Shown: one piece after another, positions 55,804 to 64,000 of the stretch
How positions within the stretch are numbered: the first letter of the stretch is position 1
Layout of the letters: each line of letters starts with the position of its first letter
Position numbers and translations under genes: made by a program
Notes under the pieces: generated by a model
Seen by the model: only the letters and a program-made list of their open reading frames with translations
Told to the model about the DNA's origin: nothing
The model's database searches: none
NCBI RefSeq assembly: GCF_001975705.1
Contig: NZ_CP015093.1
Span: 3,294,501-3,358,500 of the forward strand
Direction of reading: 5' to 3'
Length of the DNA: 64,000 nucleotides
Origin: Salipiger abyssi
GTDB lineage: Bacteria; Pseudomonadota; Alphaproteobacteria; Rhodobacterales; Rhodobacteraceae

Positions 55804-56976
55804 TCAGCTCTCGGCGAGGAGCCGCTCCAGCCCGTGGAAATGGTAGAGATCGGCATAGCGCGGCGGTTCGCCCAGGCGCAGCCCGGGCAGGCGCGCGAAG
55901 AGGATCGGTAGTGCTGTCTGCAATTCCAGACCCGCCAGCGGCGCACCGACGCAGAAATGCGGCCCGCCGCCAAAGCCGTGATGTGGCCTGGCCTCGCGCG
56001 TGGGGGCGAAGCGGTCGGGGTCGGCATAGACCGCCGGATCGCGGTTGGCCGCCCCCAGCAGCAGCGCCAACCGGTCGCCGCGCGCAAACCTGTGGCCGAA
56101 AAGCTCTGCCGTCTCATAGGCATAGCGGGTGAAGAGATGCAGCGGCGCGTCGTGGCGCAGGATCTCTTCGCAGACCGGCGCGGCGCTCTCCGCCGTGATC
56201 GGATGGCCGGTTTCCAGCAGCGTCTTGATACCGTTGCCCATGGTGTGGACGGTGGCCTCGTGCCCGGCATTCAGGAGCAGCACGCAGGTGGCGATCAGCT
56301 CCTCGGTGGAGAGCCGGTCGCCCTGTTCCTCCGCCGCGATCAGTTGCGAGAGCAGGTCGTCTCGCGGGGATCTGCGGCGCTCTGCGATATAGTCGCTGAG
56401 GAAGGTCGCGAAATCGGCGGCGGCCTGGGCGGCGGCGTCTTCGATGGCGCGGCTGCGGCGGGCCTGATACATCGCCACCATGGCGTTGGACCAGGCCAGA
56501 AGCTGCGGCGCCATGGCGTCGGGCACGCCCAGGAGGCGCGCGATCACGATCACCGGGATCGGCTGGCAGAAGGCCGGCAGCAGATCGACGGGGCCGTCCG
56601 GAAAGGCGTCGATGAGCCCATGCGCCAGCGCCGCGATCTCCGGCCCCAGCGCGGCGATGCGGCGGCTGGTGAAGGCGCGCAGCACCAGGCCGCGCAGCCG
56701 CGTGTGGCGCGGCGCCTCCAGCTCCAGCATGGAATGCGCCTCGATGGCGTAGAAGGGGGCGAGATGCTCGGGGATGGGCCGGGCCTGCTCGGCGGGGATC
56801 TCGCGTCCGAAGCGGCGGTCGCGCAGCAGCGCCTGCACCGCCCGGTGCGAGACCGCGCAGACCATGCCATACTCGTCCCAGTAGCCCAGATCGCCGCCCG
56901 CGCGCATCCGGTGGTAGAACGGGTAGGGATCCTGCACAAAGCCCGGATCGGTGGGGGATTGGGAAAAGCGCCGCAT
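55804..56976 (-). CDS. Cytochrome P450
   Basis: A 390-residue soluble P450. Heme-binding loop FGGGPHFCVGAPLAGLELQ (Cys about residue 341), I-helix LLLNAGHEATVHTMGNGI with the Gly-His/Glu-Ala-Thr oxygen-activation motif, and the ExxR-like segment VCEEILRHDAPLHLFTRYA. It is a single-domain bacterial P450 that needs separate ferredoxin and reductase partners, none adjacent here. ATG 56976 is chosen. It is convergent with the SelW gene (6 bp) and divergent from dctB (60 bp). Confidence 0.93.
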   Translation of the reverse strand: MRRFSQSPTDPGFVQDPYPFYHRMRAGGDLGYWDEYGMVCAVSHRAVQALLRDRRFGREIPAEQARPIPEHLAPFYAIEAHSMLELEAPRHTRLRGLVLRAFTSRRIAALGPEIAALAHGLIDAFPDGPVDLLPAFCQPIPVIVIARLLGVPDAMAPQLLAWSNAMVAMYQARRSRAIEDAAAQAAADFATFLSDYIAERRRSPRDDLLSQLIAAEEQGDRLSTEELIATCVLLLNAGHEATVHTMGNGIKTLLETGHPITAESAAPVCEEILRHDAPLHLFTRYAYETAELFGHRFARGDRLALLLGAANRDPAVYADPDRFAPTREARPHHGFGGGPHFCVGAPLAGLELQTALPILFARLPGLRLGEPPRYADLYHFHGLERLLAES

Positions 56977-57036
56977 GCGCGCGACCCTGCCCCCGGGGCG
57001 CTTTCCTGACAAGAGCGGGGTTGCTATGTCTTTGCC

Positions 57037-58787
57037 ATGAGACGGGGATTTCTCCAGAGCCGCGCGGCGCTCGTGATACTGGCGCTCGCTGCCACCGCCG
57101 CTTTGGCCGGCGTCGTGGGGCGCTCGGCCTATGTTCAGGCGCTGGGGCCGGTCGCGGCGCGCGGGCAGAGCGATCTGGAGCTTGCCTCCGACCGGCTGGT
57201 CACCCAGTTGCAGCGGTTTCGCGAATTCGCGGTGCTCTCGGCGGATCACCCGGCGCTTGTGGCGCTGCATGACGGCGGTTCGCGGGCCGAGGCGGGGACG
57301 ATGCTGCTGCGCGCCGCCGACCGTTCCGGCGCGGTGCTGGCGGCCTATCTCGACCGCGACGGCCAGGTGCTGGCGGCCTCCGAGGCCGGGCTGCCCGACT
57401 GGGTGCGCGCGGGCGAGCCGCTGCGCCGTGCCTTCGACGGGGCGCTTGGGGTGGCCCATGGGCCGGGGCCTGCCGGGGTGGCGCGGGCGTTCTATTTCGC
57501 AGCCCCCAGCTTTTCCGATGACGGGCAGGTGCGCGGCGCGCTGGTGGTGGTGGTCGATGTGGCGCGGCTCGAACGGGACTGGCGCGGCTCGCTGCCGGCG
57601 GTGCTGTTCGTGGATCGCGGCGGCGAGGTCTTTGCCACCAACCGCTCCGAACTGCTGGGCTGGCGCCGCGAGGGCGCGGCGACTCTGGTCTCTGCCGAGG
57701 GCGCGCCGCGCGAGGTACAGGTGCGCCGCCCGGGCGGCTACACCGTCTGGGCGCAGCGGTTTTCCCCCTATATCCCGGCGCGGGCGCTGCGGCTCGAGGC
57801 GGATCTGCCGGTGATCGGCATGACCGGCGTGCTGCTGGTGGATGTGGCGCCGGCGGCGCGGCTGGCGGCGCTTCAGGCGGCGGTGGTGGCGGCGGGCTTT
57901 TGTTCTTCGGCATGCTGCTCTGGCTGGCGCTGGAGCGGCGCCGGGCGCTGGCGGAGGCCAATCAGGTGCTGGAGGCGCGGGTCTCGGCGCGCACGAGGGC
58001 GCTGGAGCAGAGCAACGTGGCGCTGCGCCGCGAGATCGCCGAGCGGCAGGAGGCGGAGGCGGCGCTGAAACGGGCGCAGGCGGAGCTGGTGCAGGCCTCC
58101 AAGCTCTCGGCTCTGGGCAAGATGAGCGCCGGCATCAGCCATGAGCTGAACCAGCCGCTGATGGCGATCCGCAGCTTTGCCGAGAACGGCGCGGCCTTTC
58201 TCGAACGCGGACGGGCGGAGCGCGCGGCGGAGAATCTCGGGCGGATCTCGGACATGGCGAACCGCATGGGGCGGATCATCAAGAACCTGCGCGCCTTCGC
58301 CAAGGCCGCGCCCGAGCCCGCGCGCCGCGTCGGGCTCGCCGCGGTGGTGGAAAGCGCGCTGGAGGTGCTGGCGCGCCGCATCGAGCAGAGCGGCACCGAG
58401 ATCGACTGGCAGCGTCCGGACCGGGCCACGGTGGTGATGGCGGGCGAGGTGCGGCTGGGGCAGGTGGTGGTGAACCTGCTTTCGAACGCGATGGAGGCGA
58501 TGGCCGGGCGCGAGACGCGCCGCATCACCATCCGGATCGCGCCCGACGATGCGGCGGGTCTCGTGCGGCTGACGGTGCGCGACACCGGGCCGGGCATTGC
58601 CGATCTGTCGCGCATTTTTGACCCGTTCTACTCCACCAAGGAGGTGGGCGCCGAGGAGGGCATGGGGCTGGGCCTGTCGATCTCCTATGGCATCGTCGAG
58701 GGATTTGGCGGAAAGCTGCGCGGCGAGAACGTGGAGGGCGGCGCCCTCTTCACCATCGAGCTGCAGCAGGCGAGGGAGATCGCATGA
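57037..58787 (+). pseudogene. dctB: DctB-type C4-dicarboxylate sensor kinase with a one-base frameshift
   Basis: The first frame (57037 to about 57900) encodes a signal/TM helix (VILALAATAALAGVVG) and a PDC-type periplasmic sensor domain ending ALQAAVVAAGF. The second frame continues LFFGMLLWLALERRRALAEANQ, a second helix, a coiled coil, then the kinase core: H-box AGISHELNQPLM, N-box VVNLLSNAMEAM, DTGPGIAD, FDPFYSTK and GMGLGLSIS. The junction is the T run at 57898-57901: one more T would fuse the two frames. It is therefore a deletion in a homopolymer (mutation or sequencing error). A TTG at 57900 could start a truncated kinase. The gene overlaps dctD by 4 nt. Confidence 0.85.
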
Positions 58788-60010
58788 GCGTGCGCAGGGT
58801 GCTTCTGGTCGACGACGACGCGGCGGTGCGCGAGGCGCTTGGCCAGACGCTGGAGCTGGCGGAGTTCGACGCGGTGACGGCGGGCAGTTTCGTCGAGGCC
58901 AAGGATCTGATCGGGCGGCATTTCGAGGGGGTGATCGTCTCGGACATCCGCATGCCGGGGCGCGACGGGTTCTACCTGCTGGATTATGCGCATGAACAGG
59001 ACGCAGAACTGCCGGTGATCCTGTTGACCGGCGAGGGCGACATTCCCATGGCGGTGCGGGCGATGTCGGCGGGGGCGTTCGATTTTCTGGAAAAGCCCTG
59101 CGCGCCGGCGGATCTGATCTCGGTGATCGAGCGGGCGCTGCGCACCCGCGGGCTGGTGCTGGAAAACCGCCGCCTCAAGGCGCAGCTGGAGACCGGAGAT
59201 CCGGCGGCGCGGATGATCTTCGGCACCTCCGAGCTGTCCGAGGCGATGCGGCGGCAGGTGCGCGCGGCGGCGCGGGCGGGGACGGATGTGCTGGTGCGCG
59301 GCGCGCCGGGCTCGGGCGTGTCGAAAGTGGCGGAGGTGGTGCATCTGTGTTCGTCCCGCGCCAAGGGGCCGTTCGAGAAGCGCTCGGCGGCGGGGCTGGG
59401 GCGCGAGGATCTGGCGCGGCACTGGCAGAGCTGTGCGGGCGGCACGCTGTTTCTCGATGAGATCGGGCAGTTGCCAGTGGACACGCAGCTCGCGCTACTG
59501 GACGCGCTGGAGGCGGGCGGTGCGCGGCTCATCGCCGGCACGGTGGAGGATCTGTCGCACGCGGTGGCGGAAGGGCGGTTCTCGGCGGAGCTGTTCTATC
59601 GGCTGGAGGTGATGCAACTGCGCATCCCGGCACTGGCGGAGCGGCCGCAGGACATTCCGGTGCTGTTCCGCCATTACGTGGCGCAGGCGGCGGAGCAGGC
59701 GGGGCTGCCGGAACCGGAAATCGGCGAGGAGGTGATCGCCGGTCTGATGGCGCGGGACTGGCCGGGCAATGCGCGCTCGCTGATGTCGGCGGCGATGCGC
59801 TTTGTGCTGGGGCTCGGCGAGGGCGAGGCCGGCGGCGAGGGGCTGGGGCTGGCGGAGCGGCTGGCGCAGGTCGAGCGCTCGCTGCTGGCGGATGCGCTGA
59901 AACGCACCGGCGGGCAGGCGAGCGCGGCGGCGGAGACGCTGAAGCTGCCGCGCAAGACGTTTTACGACAAGCTGGCGAAATACGGGCTGAAGCCGGAGGC
60001 GTTCCGCTAG
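58784..60010 (+). CDS. dctD: DctD-type response regulator with degenerate AAA+ domain
   Basis: A 408-residue protein. Receiver: DD at residues 11-12, phosphoacceptor Asp54 (VSDIRMPG), Thr82 and Lys104. The central domain aligns with sigma-54 activators by FGTSELSEAMR and LFLDEIGQLP (Asp-Glu 225-226), but Walker A reads GAPGSGVSK (173-181), not GxxGxGK(E/S). The segment between Walker A and B is only about 44 residues and lacks the GAFTGA loop. The C-terminal Fis-type HTH is intact (TGGQASAAAETLKLPRKTFYDKLAKYGL). It probably regulates without sigma-54 ATPase activity, as reported for the NtrC of Rhodobacter capsulatus. Confidence 0.9.
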   Translation: MSVRRVLLVDDDAAVREALGQTLELAEFDAVTAGSFVEAKDLIGRHFEGVIVSDIRMPGRDGFYLLDYAHEQDAELPVILLTGEGDIPMAVRAMSAGAFDFLEKPCAPADLISVIERALRTRGLVLENRRLKAQLETGDPAARMIFGTSELSEAMRRQVRAAARAGTDVLVRGAPGSGVSKVAEVVHLCSSRAKGPFEKRSAAGLGREDLARHWQSCAGGTLFLDEIGQLPVDTQLALLDALEAGGARLIAGTVEDLSHAVAEGRFSAELFYRLEVMQLRIPALAERPQDIPVLFRHYVAQAAEQAGLPEPEIGEEVIAGLMARDWPGNARSLMSAAMRFVLGLGEGEAGGEGLGLAERLAQVERSLLADALKRTGGQASAAAETLKLPRKTFYDKLAKYGLKPEAFR

Positions 60011-60059
60011 CGGGCGGCCTCATCGCCCCTTGCGGGGCCTCTTCGGCGGGACCGGCGGT

Positions 60060-60084
60060 GAGTATTTGGCGGAAAGATGAAGGG
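60060..60084 (+). repeat. GAGTATTTGGC...GATGAAGGG element (variant copy)
   Basis: GAGTATTTGGCGGAAAGATG then AAGGGG lies 50 bp after dctD and 8 bp before the HD gene stop. It differs from the 21851 copy by an inserted base and a few changes. Confidence 0.7.
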
Positions 60085-60091
60085 GCCGGGG

Positions 60092-60652
60092 TCAGGAGGC
60101 GGCGTCGCGGGTGCGCGCATCGACCTTGGCGCGCAGGCTGCGCAGCATCTCGGTGCCGGCGGTCCATTTCGTGCCGTAGCCGAGATTCCAGCCGTAATCG
60201 AACGCATCATGCTGCGGGCCGGTGAGGTGCTGCATCATGGTTTCCAGCTTGTCGAGCCCCTTGGCCATGCGCGCCTCGGCGCTTTCGCCGGCCTCGTATT
60301 CCTCCCAGAGCGCGCGGATGCGGCTGCGCAGATCCTCGGGCAGCCCCTCTGTCAGCGTGGCGAGATCGGCGCGTTCGCGGGCGGTCTTGTCGTCATCGGG
60401 GCTCTGATGGATCGCCGGCACGTCGCCGGAGATCGCCTCGCCGAGATCGTGCACGATGCAGAGCCGCAGCAGCTGGGCGAAATCGACGCCGCTTTCGGGT
60501 TCGGTGAGCAGCGCCAGCAGGCAGAGGCTCCAGCTGTGCTCGGCCACGCTCTCGGGCCGCCCGGCGCTGGTCTGCGACGAGCGGAAGGTGGCCTTGAGGT
60601 GCTCGGCCTCGGCCATGAAGGCGATGATGCGGTCGTGACGGTCGGGTTCCAT
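60092..60652 (-). CDS. HD-domain hydrolase (YfbR-like nucleotidase family)
   Basis: A 186-residue HD-superfamily protein: H...HD...D metal ligands appear as SVAEHSWSLCLLALL (His), LRLCIVHDLGEAISGDVPA (HD plus E) and the later Asp. It fits YfbR/HDDC2 5'-deoxynucleotidase-like proteins (dNMP dephosphorylation). ATG 60652 is chosen; upstream ATGs have no support. It is transcribed against the dct genes, and a functional link is not evident. Confidence 0.82.
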   Translation of the reverse strand: MEPDRHDRIIAFMAEAEHLKATFRSSQTSAGRPESVAEHSWSLCLLALLTEPESGVDFAQLLRLCIVHDLGEAISGDVPAIHQSPDDDKTARERADLATLTEGLPEDLRSRIRALWEEYEAGESAEARMAKGLDKLETMMQHLTGPQHDAFDYGWNLGYGTKWTAGTEMLRSLRAKVDARTRDAAS

Positions 60653-60698
60653 GGCGCGCATCCTGCGCGCAGGCCGGGAGATTCGCCAGCCATGGCGG

Positions 60699-60749
60699 TG
60701 TGCGGAAATCCGCACATCACTGGCAATTCCATGTGCGGGATTTCGCACG
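60699..60749. promoter_or_regulatory. Two DctD-like palindromic sites upstream of dctP
   Basis: TGTGCGGA-AA-TCCGCACA (60699-60716, perfect) and TGTGCGGGATTTCGCACG (60732-60749) share TGTGCG-N6-CGCAC and are spaced 33 bp centre to centre, about three helical turns. They lie about 190-240 bp upstream of dctP. They resemble DctD upstream activator sites known in rhizobia. No sigma-54 promoter with correct GG-N10-GC spacing was seen between them and dctP. Confidence 0.65.
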
Positions 60750-60937
60750 TATTCGAGCTGCGGATCCGGAGGCGATGCGAGGGTATCTTTGTAACTATAT
60801 GGTATGAATATAAAAACCCGCGCGTTGCCGCAGGGTGATCACGCACACTTGATGCGTTTTGCGCAGGGCGGTCTTGTGTGCGGCGAAGGGCTCGCAGGGG
60901 AGCGGGCCCTGACAGGTACATATTCGGGAGGATACCG

Positions 60938-61948
60938 ATGAAGACGTTTCTGATGACCGCCTGCGCCACCGCCGCTTTGCTCACAGCCGGCGCGACGGGT
61001 GCCATGGCGGCCTGTGACGATGGCGAGATCGTGATCAAGTTCAGCCATGTCACCAATACCGACAAGCACCCCAAGGGCATCGCCGCGACGCTGCTTCAGG
61101 AGCGCGTCAATGCCGAGATGGACGGCGTGGCCTGCATGGAGGTCTATCCCAACTCGACGCTCTACAATGACGACCAGGTGCTGGAGGCGATGCTGAACGG
61201 CGACGTGCAGATGGCCGCGCCCTCGCTGTCGAAATTCGAGCAGTTCACCAAGGTGTTCCGGATCTTCGATCTGCCCTTCATGTTCGTGAACATGGACGCG
61301 GTGGATGCGTTCCAGAACTCCGAGACCGGCCAGGCGATGAAGGAATCCATGCTGCGCCGCGGCCTGCTGGGGCTGGGATTCTGGCATAACGGGCTCAAGC
61401 AGTTCTCGGCCAACAAGCCGCTGCTGCTGCCCGAGGATGCCAAGGGGCTGAAATTCCGCGTGCAGCCGTCGGAAGTGCTGAAAGCGCAGATCGCCCAGCT
61501 CGGTGCCTCGCCGCAGCCGATGGCCTTCTCCGAGGTCTACGGCGCGCTGCAAACCGGCGTCGTCGACGGGCAGGCGAATACCTGGTCGAACATCTACGGC
61601 CAGAAGTTCTTTGAGGTGCAGGACGGCATCACCGAGACCAATCACGGGCTGCTCGACTATATGGTCGTGACCTCCGCCGACTGGTGGGACAGCCTGGACG
61701 ACGACGTGCGCGACCAGCTCGAAACAATCGTCATGGAAGTGACCGAGGAGCGCAACGCCGCCATCGCCGAGGTGGATGCCGACAACCGCCAGGCCATCCT
61801 CGATGCCGGCGGCACCATCCGCGAGCTGACGCCGGAGCAGCGCCAGGCCTGGGTCGACGCGATGAAGCCGGTCTGGGAGCAGTTCACCGACGATGTCGGC
61901 CAGGAAAACATCGACGCCGCGCAGGCGATCAACGCGCAGCAGATGTAA
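60938..61948 (+). CDS. dctP: TRAP transporter substrate-binding protein DctP
   Basis: A 336-residue periplasmic protein with a signal peptide (MKTFLMTACATAALLTAGATGAMA, mature from about 25) and the DctP fold: IVIKFSHVTNTDKHPKG at the N-terminus, a GDVQMAAPSLSKFE hinge, GLKFRVQPSEVLKAQI with the conserved ligand-coordinating Arg, and VYGALQTGVVDGQANTWSNIY. It captures C4-dicarboxylates or a related acid and delivers it to DctQM. ATG 60938 has GGGAGG upstream. It is the first gene of dctPQM, preceded by the palindromes at 60699-60749. Confidence 0.95.
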   Translation: MKTFLMTACATAALLTAGATGAMAACDDGEIVIKFSHVTNTDKHPKGIAATLLQERVNAEMDGVACMEVYPNSTLYNDDQVLEAMLNGDVQMAAPSLSKFEQFTKVFRIFDLPFMFVNMDAVDAFQNSETGQAMKESMLRRGLLGLGFWHNGLKQFSANKPLLLPEDAKGLKFRVQPSEVLKAQIAQLGASPQPMAFSEVYGALQTGVVDGQANTWSNIYGQKFFEVQDGITETNHGLLDYMVVTSADWWDSLDDDVRDQLETIVMEVTEERNAAIAEVDADNRQAILDAGGTIRELTPEQRQAWVDAMKPVWEQFTDDVGQENIDAAQAINAQQM

Positions 61949-61967
61949 GCGCGCCGTGACACACGGC

Positions 61968-62003
61968 GGGTCCGGCTCTTGGGACAGGGGGCCGGACCCT
62001 TTT
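61968..62003 (+). terminator. Intrinsic terminator between dctP and dctQ
   Basis: GGGTCCGGC...GCCGGACCC, a 9-bp stem with a 14-nt loop, followed by TTTT, begins 20 bp after dctP. It would allow dctP to be made in excess over dctQM, as binding proteins need. dctQ follows 52 bp later. Confidence 0.75.
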
Positions 62004-62055
62004 CGCATATCCTGACAACAGCCGGGGGCGGGCCCCGGAGCGATTGGGGGACGGG

Positions 62056-62745
62056 ATGTCTAGCCATTCTAACGGCGGATCCATGCTGGGCCGCTTCGTC
62101 AACGAGCTGGAGGAGACCGCCATCGCGGTGATCCTCGGGCTGATGACGCTGATCACCTTCGTCAATGTGGTGCTGCGCTACGGCTTCAATACCGGGCTGA
62201 TCTGGGGGCTGGAGGCGGTTTCGATCCTCTTTGCCTGGCTCGTGCTGTTCGGCATCAGCTACGCGGTGAAGACCACCGCGCATCTGGGCGTGGACGCGGT
62301 GATCAACCTTGTGCCGCCGGCGGTGCGCCGGGGGCTGGCGCTGATCGCGGCGGCGGCCTGCATCTTCTACGCGGCGCTGCTGCTCAAGGGCGCCTGGGAC
62401 TATTGGGCGAATTTCGCCAACCTGCCGCAGACCACCGGTCGCTGGTTCCCGACCGGGCTGGAGGAGATGACACGCACCTCCTATCGCAGCTGGTACGAGG
62501 TGGTGGACATTCCCATGCCCGAGTGGCTGCGCTTTATCGAGCCCTGGATCAACGAAGGCGAGGCCTATGAAAAACTGCCGCGCTTCATCCCCTATGTCAT
62601 CCTGCCGATCGGCGCCGCGCTGCTGCTCTTCCGCTTTCTCCAGGCCGGTTGGCAGATCTGGACCGGCGCGAAAACCGGCCTGATCGTCAGCCACGAGGCG
62701 GAAGACGCCGTCGAAGACGTGGCCCATCTGAACCGCGAGGACTGA
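62056..62745 (+). CDS. dctQ: TRAP transporter small permease DctQ
   Basis: A 229-residue protein with four hydrophobic helices. The family has VLRYGFNTGLIWGLEAVSILFAWLVLFGISYAVKTTAHLGVDAVI (residues about 42-86), with the usual R-x-x-x-x-x-G and W-x-E-x-x-x-x-x-x-x-W pattern. An inserted loop (about residues 118-175) makes it longer than many. It couples DctM to DctP. ATG 62056 follows GGGGGACGGG. It is 4 nt before dctM. Confidence 0.93.
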   Translation: MSSHSNGGSMLGRFVNELEETAIAVILGLMTLITFVNVVLRYGFNTGLIWGLEAVSILFAWLVLFGISYAVKTTAHLGVDAVINLVPPAVRRGLALIAAAACIFYAALLLKGAWDYWANFANLPQTTGRWFPTGLEEMTRTSYRSWYEVVDIPMPEWLRFIEPWINEGEAYEKLPRFIPYVILPIGAALLLFRFLQAGWQIWTGAKTGLIVSHEAEDAVEDVAHLNRED

Positions 62746-62749
62746 GACC

Positions 62750-64000
62750 ATGGATGTCGTTCTTCTCTTTGCCTCGGTCGTGGGGCTGATGCTGATCGGC
62801 GTGCCCATTGCGGTGTCGCTGGGCCTGTCGTCGATCTTCTTCCTGCTGGTGCTGTCGGATACCTCGCTGGCCTCGGTGGCGCAGAGCTTTTTCCAGGCGA
62901 TGGCAGGGCATTACACGCTGCTGGCGATCCCGTTCTTCATCCTGGCCTCGTCCTTCATGTCGACGGGCGGCGTGGCGCGGCGGATCATCCGCTTCTCCAT
63001 CGCGCTGGTGGGGCATTTCCACGGCGGCCTGGCCATCGCGGGGGTCTTTGCCTGCATGCTCTTTGCGGCACTCTCGGGGTCGAGCCCGGCCACCGTGGTC
63101 GCCATCGGCTCCATCGTCATCGCCGGCATGCGGCAGGTGGGGTACAGCAAGGATTTCGCCGCCGGCGTCATCGCCAATGCGGGCACGCTGGGCATTCTCA
63201 TCCCGCCCTCCATCGTGATGGTGGTCTATGCCTCGGCTACCGATGTCTCGGTGGGGCGGATGTTCCTCGCCGGCGTCATTCCGGGGCTGCTGGCCGGCAC
63301 CATGCTGATGCTGACGATCTATCTCATCGCGCGGTTCCGCGGCCTGCCGAAAGGCGAGTGGCTGGGCTGGGGCGAGGTGTTCCGATCGGGCCGCGAGGCG
63401 CTCTGGGGGCTATTCCTGATCGTGATCATCCTCGGCGGGATCTATGGCGGGATCTTCACCCCGACCGAAGCCGCCGCCGTCGCCGCCGTCTATGCCTTCC
63501 TGATCGCCAATTTCGTCTATTGCGACATGGGGCCGCTGGCGGGCCGGGACGGCGAACCGAACCTGCCGCTCCTGCGCAAGCCCATCGCGCTGGTGACCGC
63601 GTTCTTCCACCGCGACACCCGCGATACGCTCTTCGATGCGGGCAAGCTGACGATCACGCTGATGTTCATCATCGCCAACGCGCTGATCCTCAAACATGTG
63701 CTGACCGACGAGCAGATCCCGCAGCAGATCGCCGCGGCGATGCTGAACGCAGGCTTCGGGCCGGTGATGTTCCTGGTGATCGTCAACGTGATCCTGCTGA
63801 TCGGCGGGCAGTTCATGGAGCCCTCGGGCCTGATCGTGATCGTCGCGCCGCTGGTCTTCCCCATCGCCATCGAGCTCGGCATCGACCCGATTCACTTGGG
63901 CATCATCATGGTGGTGAACATGGAGATCGGCATGATCACCCCGCCGGTGGGCCTGAACCTCTTCGTGACCTCCGGGGTGGCGGGGATGCCGATGATGAAC
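62750..64000 (+). CDS. dctM: TRAP transporter large permease DctM, 3' end outside window
   Basis: At least 417 residues, open to the window end. It has an elevator-type transport core with twelve or so helices: VGLMLIGVPIAVSLGLSSIFFLLVL at the N-terminus, FALSGSSPATVVAIGSIVI (scissor helix region, about 103-123), GVIANAGTLGILIPPSIVMVVYAS (about 142-165), TPTEAAAVAAVYAFLI and VVNMEIGMITPPVGLNLFV near the end. It imports dicarboxylates with Na+ coupling in the family. ATG 62750 follows the dctQ stop by 4 nt. Confidence 0.95.
   Translation, partial: MDVVLLFASVVGLMLIGVPIAVSLGLSSIFFLLVLSDTSLASVAQSFFQAMAGHYTLLAIPFFILASSFMSTGGVARRIIRFSIALVGHFHGGLAIAGVFACMLFAALSGSSPATVVAIGSIVIAGMRQVGYSKDFAAGVIANAGTLGILIPPSIVMVVYASATDVSVGRMFLAGVIPGLLAGTMLMLTIYLIARFRGLPKGEWLGWGEVFRSGREALWGLFLIVIILGGIYGGIFTPTEAAAVAAVYAFLIANFVYCDMGPLAGRDGEPNLPLLRKPIALVTAFFHRDTRDTLFDAGKLTITLMFIIANALILKHVLTDEQIPQQIAAAMLNAGFGPVMFLVIVNVILLIGGQFMEPSGLIVIVAPLVFPIAIELGIDPIHLGIIMVVNMEIGMITPPVGLNLFVTSGVAGMPMMN

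Noticed and set aside
57890..57905. Programmed ribosomal frameshift in dctB
   Set aside because: The site (GGC TTT TGT) does not form a canonical slippery heptamer for a -1 shift, and no downstream stimulatory structure was apparent; a homopolymer indel is simpler.
60721..60736. Possible sigma-54 promoter TGGCA...TGC upstream of dctP
   Set aside because: The GG and GC are 11 bp apart instead of the required 10, and the DctD homologue lacks GAFTGA.

Overview
The window is about 64 kb of GC-rich DNA (near two-thirds G+C by eye). Gene content and order point to an alphaproteobacterium of the Rhodobacteraceae (Roseobacter-type). The evidence is the yajC-secD-secF-Mth938-ccm block, the cysG-DUF2849-cysI-cysH-DUF934-fpr sulfate assimilation operon, a Hint_2 protein, a DctPQM TRAP transporter and dispersed intergenic palindromes. 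The assignment to family is an inference from synteny and motifs, not from a search. I saw no rRNA, tRNA, CRISPR array, prophage or insertion sequence. It reads as ordinary chromosome with a few accessory genes.

Layout. 1-2.8 kb: partial Hint protein, a divergent SDR oxidoreductase and an AlkC-type DNA glycosylase. 2.9-8.0 kb: two-gene RND efflux operon (minus strand) with two palindromic operators upstream. 8.2-11.8 kb: yfgM-like/bamB/der. 12.0-17.4 kb (minus): a frameshifted zinc metallopeptidase, a TspO-like membrane protein, serS, and an overlapping pair of a trypsin-like protease and a membrane pentapeptide-repeat protein whose DNA is poorer in GC. 17.7-27.7 kb: Sec translocon accessory genes, a TSUP permease, an Mth938 protein and the cytochrome c maturation genes ccmAB and ccmCDG, split by the potassium uptake genes trkA-trkH. 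28-33.9 kb: ftsB, pgk, two tandem cyclophilins, a GNAT protein and tyrS. 34-40.6 kb: anmK, an ABC-F ATPase, an AbrB-type permease, a deacetylase, an AlkD glycosylase and a flavin-binding protein. 40.7-48 kb: glmS-glmU (UDP-GlcNAc synthesis), gph, a DegT-type aminotransferase, XdhC and a molybdopterin-binding protein. 48.1-49.8 kb: infC with an AUA start, and an alanine-rich anchored protein. 49.9-55.5 kb: the sulfate/sulfite assimilation operon with a divergent Lrp/AsnC regulator. 55.5-64 kb: a SelW-like protein, a cytochrome P450, then the C4-dicarboxylate system dctB (frameshifted), dctD, an HD phosphohydrolase and dctPQM (dctM runs off the end).

Functional themes are cell-envelope assembly (BamB, Sec, Ccm, GlmS/GlmU, AnmK), alkylation repair (AlkC and AlkD), sulfur assimilation, and sensing and import of C4-dicarboxylates. 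The DctD homologue lacks the GAFTGA loop and an intact Walker A, yet two matching palindromes of DctD type precede dctP.

The clearest unexplained structure is intergenic. At least four repeat families recur: a TGGGCA/TGCCCA palindrome (one locus has a perfect 23-bp inverted pair), a CCCCGG/CCGGGG element often fused to it, pairs of abutting 24-bp palindromes, and a non-palindromic GAGTATTTGC...GATGAAAG element, one copy of which overlaps the start of cysH.
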